A DNA stretch of 64,000 nt, taken from positions 24,118,119-24,182,118 of the forward strand of contig CM077648.1 in the NCBI GenBank assembly GCA_039707465.1, read 5' to 3'. The position numbers and the translations under genes are program-made. Numbering within the stretch: the stretch's first letter is position 1; the number at the start of each line of letters is the position of its first letter. The notes beneath the pieces were generated by a model. The model worked only from the letters and a program-made list of their open reading frames with translations. It was not told the origin of the DNA and made no database searches. Shown one piece after another: positions 58,226 through 64,000 of this stretch. This DNA comes from Rhabdophis nuchalis. Its lineage: Eukaryota; Chordata; Lepidosauria; Squamata; Natricidae.

Positions 58226-58610
58226 GATCACATTCCCATTTCAACTTAAATTTTTCAGGAGATGCCCAATGCACACTTCCAGATACAAGATGGGCAGAAG
58301 TACCCACTTACACACAAGCAATTTACCTTATTTATTTTTGACAAACATTTCACTCCTCCATAATAAATGAGAGGGTCTCACCATATTTTTGCCAGCATTT
58401 CCAAGTCTTACATTTTGTGCATTAACTAGCATTTTATACAAGTTCATGAATTTGCTGCAGCTTTTGTGTAACATACCAAATTTGCTAAAGAGGAATAGGC
58501 TCCAAATTTAAGGGCAACAAAACTGTAGAATGGCATGTGCCTTCCTTTAGCTGCAGAAATGACTTCATGGAATCTCCCTTGTTTCTGACCTTTGACAAGG
58601 AGAATAGCTT
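58226..58610. other. No recognisable feature
   Basis: No family or exon recognised. Confidence 0.4.
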
Positions 58611-59125
58611 GTGTTGTGGCCCACCAGTGTCCAGCGGAGATGGTGGCAGACTCGGAGAGTGAGGAAGTCAGGGAGGAACATGGGCCTGTCCTGGAGTCTG
58701 GGGAAGGCTCTGATGAGTGGTCTGCATCAGAGGCAGAGATGGGGCGAGGACGTAGTACGAAGTAGTTATCAGCTACTTTTGGAGTCAGAGATAAGTGGAG
58801 CAGAAGAACAGCTGGAGTCTGTTCCCGATGTGCACCTGCACAGAGCTGTCAGGAGAAGGGAACAACTAAGGAAAAGAGGCTGACTTGGGAGTAAAGGCAC
58901 AAATGGATGCTGAATGGCCACTCCCAAGGGGAATAAATAGGAGCAAAAGGGGAGTGGAGTTTGCAGGAGACAATTAGTTCATTTATTAGTGTGAAGATTT
59001 GCTTATCTGAGTTCGTGCCTCAAAGAGACTCTTTGCCAAGTATTTCATTGTACAGCGTTGTGCTTGGAAGCTATCGGCCTGGCAACTATCCAAGACTGAT
59101 AAAGTCTGTTGTTGCAGTTTAACCT
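58611..59125 (+). repeat. Possible LTR-like repeat
   Basis: A GA-rich unit beginning TGTTGTGGCCCACCAG with a GAATAAATAG TATA-like box near 58930. It resembles a squamate interspersed repeat loosely known to me. No target duplication and no coding domain seen. Weak call. Confidence 0.3.
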
Positions 59126-59242
59126 AGAAAGGCTTACTGCTGGGTAACTTTGCTGGATATGAATGTGAGGAATTCACATTGGCCAAATAAAAAGGGGTTT
59201 TTGGAGGGAGGACAAGGAGTTTGTTTCGTGATTCTGTTAAGC

Positions 59243-59358
59243 CAGGGGTGTCCAAACTTGGGAACGTTAAGACTTGTGGACTTCAACTCTATGCTGGCTG
59301 GGGAATTCTGGGAGTTGAAGTCCACAAGTCTTAAAGTTCCCAAGTTTGGACGCCCCTG
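59243..59358. mobile_element. Palindromic hAT-type MITE, shortened arm
   Basis: Ends CAGGGGTGTCCAAACTTGGG and its inverse. Perfect 8-bp duplications TGTTAAGC at 59235-59242 and 59359-59366. The left arm lacks about 20 bp present in the 38586 copy. Confidence 0.95.
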
Positions 59359-59366
59359 TGTTAAGC

Positions 59367-60540
59367 CTAGGTCAGAACTGAAATTCATAACTTCCTTGGG
59401 GCACAGAGTGTCATATTCGCCCCCTTTCCCTTTCTTTTGCTAAAGAGTGTAAATTCCTCCGGGTAGACATCCATCCTTGGGTATAGAAACATCCCCATCT
59501 GTCCTGGCACTACTGTACTACGTAAGCAATCATTATTTTGAGGTTAATGTAAGGAGGTTTCTTAAGATACTTACCTGCCTGACACAATAACAGGATTTTG
59601 GGATAGTTTTAAGAAGAAATTATGAACTTGAAGGGAATATGACTCTTTTCTGTGGGGAACCCTCCCCCCCCTCCTTTCAAACACAATGTAACACAAATGT
59701 TAATTCTTTCAAGGATAAATGTGAACTGCTGTCAGAATCAGGACTTTAATAAAGATCAGAACGTTTAGGAGGCATTACTCTTAAGCTTTGTTGGGAGGGA
59801 GAGAAAGGACCTTTCCTCCTAAGAGTCCCATGTGGTTAATGCGTAGTACAATATAATGGGTCACATTGTTGAAGATTAGGGGGACAAGAAGTTTGCATTC
59901 ATACAACCGTTTATTTTTGACCTTCATTTCAATGAAAAATGGGGAAAAAAATCCGTTTCCAGATTCCCTGTGGGTGAGCTGAAATACTTCCTTGACTGAA
60001 AAGAAATTTTGCCCACTTACACTCAAACATGGTATAAGTATGCCTTGCTATTATATTTTTTCTACTTTGTCCCCATGATATTGCCTTCATCTCATCTTCA
60101 ATCTATGATAAGCCAACCTTAGGTCACCCTTCGCTATTCTACAGAAATATCTTCCCCTTTAAGACATACAACTTCAAGCAGCAGTTGCAAAGGATGTAAA
60201 ATCTGATGTGTTTCACCACCCTTTCGCTGGTGACAAAGTCAGATGACCCATAGTGGGTGGGATCATTTCAAGTCAATGGAGGCACATGCCCTCTCTTCTC
60301 ATCTGTGGCCACCATGACTCCCTTTGTACATTTCCTGACTGCCTCATTTTGAAGAGGGGGGAGGGGCTTGACTGCCTTGAAAGCATCCTCCCTCGACTTC
60401 TCTTCCTTGCTTTGCATTTCTCTTGGTTTGGCCTCTCCTGGTAGCTTCTGAATAAAATTGGCACCGAAAGTCTCCCCGTGCATTCCAATCGCCAACTCTA
60501 TTTATTTTTAATCCAGACAGACTGAGCTAGAAAGGCAATT
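59367..60540. other. No recognisable feature
   Basis: No family or exon recognised; C run near 59665. Confidence 0.4.
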
Positions 60541-60541
60541 C

Positions 60542-61149
60542 CCGTATTTTTCGGGGTATAAGACGCACTGGAGTATAAGACACACAATGATTTTGAAGAG
60601 GCAAATTTAAAAAAAAGGGATTTTGCACTCTGCAACTCCTCCCCCCCATGGCATGTTTTTCATGAAAATGCCCCCCGCCTTTTTTTCTTCAAAAAAAGGG
60701 GCATGAATAGCCTTTAGGAGGCTTGTAGAGTAATGCTGGGGGGGGGGGGGGATGAGCAAAAAACATACAGTTTTTCACACAAATGGGTCCATTTTTTGTC
60801 AAACAAATGGGCATGTGTGTTATATACTGAATACAGCATTTTTTGCCTCCTAAAACCCCACCGCCTTCACCAAAATGTTCATGCAGAGCCTTTAGGAGGC
60901 TTATAGAGTCCTCCTAGGAGCTGGGGGGGGGGGAATTGAGCAAAAAACAGCCTGTTTTTTGCTCATTTCTGCCCTTTCCACCCCCCAGGAGCACTCTATA
61001 AACTTCCTAAAGGCTCTGCATGACCATTGTGGTGAAGGCGGTGGGGTTTTGGGAGGCAAAAAATGCTGTATTCAGTGTATAACACACAACCAAATTTTCA
61101 GCCTCTTTTTTGAGGGAAAAAGGTGCCTCTTATACTCCAAAAAATATGG
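60542..61149. mobile_element. Fold-back DNA element
   Basis: Terminal inverted repeats CCGTATTTTTCGGGGTATAA and its decayed inverse (TTATACTCCAAAAAATATGG). Long imperfect inverted arms meet at a centre near 60951 (GAGCAAAAAACAG / CTGTTTTTTGCTC); segments such as 'gaatacagcattttttgcc' pair with 'ggcaaaaaatgctgtattc'. The left half also holds a partial direct duplication of the 'agcctttaggaggctt' segment (60709, 60888). No coding. Superfamily not decided; no clear target duplication. Confidence 0.75.
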
Positions 61150-62839
61150 TAGCTGCATCCTTGGAAGCACAGTTCTTTCAAGGGAATCCTGTTGATTCTC
61201 TTAACTTACTAGTACTAATTGATCCAGACAACCGAACTCCAGGGGATTAAATTTAACCCAAGATTGACTTAGTCATGCCGAGGGTTAAGTTGACTCCACT
61301 GAATTGACAGAACACTTAAACCTAATAATTGATTACAGATATCTAGTGTGTGTGTGGGGGGGGGGGGTGATTACATTTCTCCTTTTTTGCCCTCCATCAC
61401 ATTGACACAAGCAATGCATCTGTATGTGTATCACCACTATTGTCCAGAAGATATTGTCCCTGTGAGTCACCACTGTTTCTCAAAGCACTTTGGAGAAAGC
61501 TTCCCAAAGAGCAGGATGCAGGAGATCCTCACTCCTGTTTGCTTGGCTTATTGATACCTGAGAAGGGAAATTGCTTAGATCTCTGCTAGAAATTTAATCT
61601 CCACACAGTGAGTTCCAAGTGGCAGAGAAAATTAAAACAGCAGATGACAGCAGAATTGCTGGGTCCTTATTTACCTACCACTGTTCTCCCTACAATGGGA
61701 GCATCTTAAAGTAACAAAGAAATGAGGGAGAAAGTTACAGATAGAACATGGAGGTATGAAAAGGATTAAATATCACTTTATTTGCTACTTTTCCACTCAG
61801 AAATTAACACTGTGATCTCCTTGTTGAGTACACATATGCATGGACACATACACAGACAAAAACATCTGCAGATGCTCAGGAATTATTTGCAAACTACTCC
61901 CACCCTAATTTTTCCCTGTAAATCAAGTTGTAAAAGGATGAGCAGGTCTTAATTATGGCACATTTGAATGCTGTCTTAATAGCAATTTATTACTGGAGAA
62001 ATCTCTTGTGCCTGTGCTTCCAAATCCAAGTCCTCATTTAAGACCGAGGATGGAATATCACAAAAGTGAGGGCACTGCTGCTACCCCGAGTTCTTTCTTT
62101 TTCTCTTTCTTGACATATCTTTCTCCTTCTGCTACTACTGCCTGTGATGAGTTAGCAATAGTGGTCTCATATCTTACATAGCAAACATTCCCAGAAAAGT
62201 GGCATAGATCAGAAACTCCAGGTTTCTTGCAATATTTAGTTGGCCTTTTCTATAATCATAATTCTATCGTCAATCTGCCTGTAGTTTTTTCAGCAGTTTT
62301 AGGTTTCCTGTTCATTCCATTTCATTCTCTCCACTTTTCTCCCACTTTTTAAAAAATCTTCTACTTTTTCCCTACTACTTGTCTCTTTCTGAACCTTTCC
62401 TCACCTGTTCCTAGCCTTGGTACATGCCCTTCCACTATTACCTTCCCATGTCCTCATAATGGTCTTTTCATTTTGTTTGAAGTGAGATAGGGTTTTGTTT
62501 TGTTTTGTTTTCAAAATTCATCTTCATTCTGGAAAAAGGAGATGAAAAAAATCAAGGGAAGACCATGAATCAAGGAAAGTGCTTTTTAATGAAAACAGTC
62601 TTATCCTTTCAAATGTTAAAATGTTTTTTCTGAAACAGAAAGAATGAACTAACTTTGATTAAACCTCTGTCCTGCTTAAGTATTCCTCCAGGGAGATCCC
62701 TGCTTGATCAGCTCAACTTTATCAATACAACTGATTGTATGTTAATCCATAAACAGTGGCTTTTCCAGCTAATAGGATAAATAAGCTAAGGTCAAAACAT
62801 GTTTGAAGAACAGTTCTGTTTCTTCTGATCCCTACTGTC
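61150..62839. other. No recognisable feature
   Basis: A G run lies at 61357-61367. AT-rich otherwise; no family or exon recognised. Confidence 0.4.
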
Positions 62840-63010
62840 CAGGGGTGGTATTCTGCCGGTTCAACCCAGTTCGGGCGAACCAGTAGTGGTGGTGCCAGGA
62901 GGCTCCACCCTCCCACCCACCCAGACATCATCATGGATGCTCTGTGCATGCACGGAAGCACTGCGCACAAGCATGCGTGCTCCCAATTATGAACCAGTAG
63001 TGAAGATTGG
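62840..63010. repeat. hAT-type element fragment
   Basis: Left end CAGGGGTGGTATTCTGCCGG with 'aacccagttcgggcgaacca', as in the family at 30648. The right end is not identifiable. Confidence 0.6.
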
Positions 63011-63959
63011 AGCATTTTATGTCTGCTAGCATCATTATTTTTCAGGAATGCTTCTTTATTTTGGTGGGCTAAAACCATGGACTACCTTCATGGTCCAGAA
63101 GACATTAGCATAATCTAGCGGTATACAGAGACACTTGGGATTGTGGCTTAAAGGAGAACCTGGACTGCCAATACCGGAAATACTTCTTTCTGTTATTCCT
63201 TCTGATTCTTAACTTCAGTGCACAGTGACCTGAAGTCTGTTGGGAGGAGATTTGGGTCTACTCTGCCATGAAGCTCAAACATGGACAGATTGCCACATTA
63301 ACGGGATGAGGCTACAGGGCCCAGTGCACCTGTAGATTTGTCATGCTCTAGCAGTCCAGTGCTATAATACATGACCTGAACAATGACTCTCATTTCTGGA
63401 GAAAAGACCTATCCATCCTTCCCAGAGAATACACCGATCAATGACAACCTCAGGGTCTATCAGTCATATTACATAACAGATGTTAGGTGATGCTGATGAC
63501 CATCTGCAATAGGGAATTTGCTCTTATATCCACTCTGTCAGAATTGAATCCCTCGAGCATCCCGAGATGTCACCTCCTCTGAGATCTTGGTTATCATATT
63601 TATTAGAATTCTGCAATTCACTGACTTGAGACAATTGCACAATAACAGCAGAGAGAAATACAGTTGCCAAGTAGAGAGCTGCTGAACACTTGGTTCAGTT
63701 CAGATATGAAGAACCGAGTACTTTTTACACATAGCTTCTCTCCTCCTCTCCTTTTACTCCTTACCAAACTTCCTTTGTTGTAACTTAATAATAGAATGGA
63801 AGTTTTTGTTCTTGCTAAGCTGAACTACCATATTTAGGATGCAAACATTTAAAAGCCACTTGATGGCAGCAAACAGTCCAGCTGAAGAAAAAAGTTGGAA
63901 ATTGCCCCAATACAATACTTTATGCTGCCTTTTACCCTGAGCTCTGAAATAGATCATAG
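63011..63959. other. No recognisable feature
   Basis: No family or exon recognised. Confidence 0.4.
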
Positions 63960-64000
63960 CAGGGGTGAAATCTAGCAGGTTCTGACAGGTTCTGGAGAAC
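63960..64000. mobile_element. hAT-type element, cut by window end
   Basis: CAGGGGTGAAATCTAGCAGG followed by 'ttctggagaac' is the same terminus, inverted, as the right end of 45463-45661. The element continues beyond the window. Confidence 0.7.

Noticed and set aside
58611..58883. Acidic 90-codon frame that might be an exon
   Set aside because: The best reading is within an LTR-like repeat; frames are inconsistent and no exon borders are evident.

Overview
The window reads as an intergenic or intronic, AT-rich, repeat-dense stretch of a vertebrate nuclear genome, most likely a squamate reptile and probably a snake. The reasons are the mixture of CR1, L2, L1, Bov-B (RTE), R4/Dong-like and Penelope-like retroelements; many short hAT-type DNA elements with 8-bp target duplications; tRNA-derived SINEs; AATAG-type tails; a long GATA (Bkm-type) array; and very many AAT/ATT arrays. 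The taxonomic call is inference from family recognition, not from a search. I found no convincing host protein-coding exon, rRNA or functional tRNA gene. Nearly all long reading frames belong to retroelements or run through simple repeats.

Layout. 1-0.85 kb: antisense CR1 split by a short retroinsertion with a 17-bp target duplication. 1.8-2.75 kb: hAT-like repeat carrying an L2 3' end. 5.1-5.4 kb: antisense solo LTR. 6-9.4 kb: L2 ends, a perfect 156-bp palindrome and the GATA array. 9.8-10.5 kb: CR1 end and a LINE-derived tail. 12-15.9 kb: hAT, SINE, Bov-B. 17-18.6 kb: two CR1 copies facing tail to tail. 20.9-22.4 kb: antisense CR1 with a nested hAT. 23-26.8 kb: SINE, hAT, and an L2 with a large part of its reverse transcriptase nested in another hAT. 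28-30.1 kb: SINE split by an internally deleted Tc1 element, then an R4/Dong-like element inside AAT repeats. 30.2-35.2 kb: Penelope remnant, hAT pieces, tandem R4/Dong-like ends, and a 1.06-kb hAT with a GC-rich fold-back core. 36.5-46 kb: Bov-B, tetranucleotide arrays, at least seven hAT-type elements, CR1. 46.5 kb: Penelope-like ribozyme-type motif. 48.7-52.2 kb: AAT/ATT inverted array with L2, and a hAT containing a deleted LINE derivative. 52.9-57.5 kb: the largest coding unit, an antisense L1 with the end of ORF1 and an almost complete but frameshifted and stopped ORF2. 57.5-64 kb: CR1, an LTR-like stretch, a palindromic MITE, a fold-back DNA element and hAT ends.

The elements form a layered record of nested insertions: L1 into CR1, L2 into hAT, a LINE derivative into hAT, hAT into CR1, Tc1 into SINE, R4 into an older LINE. 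Their relative order can be read directly from what interrupts what. LINE 3' tails repeatedly sit beside the long AAT/ATT arrays. No gene network can be inferred here.
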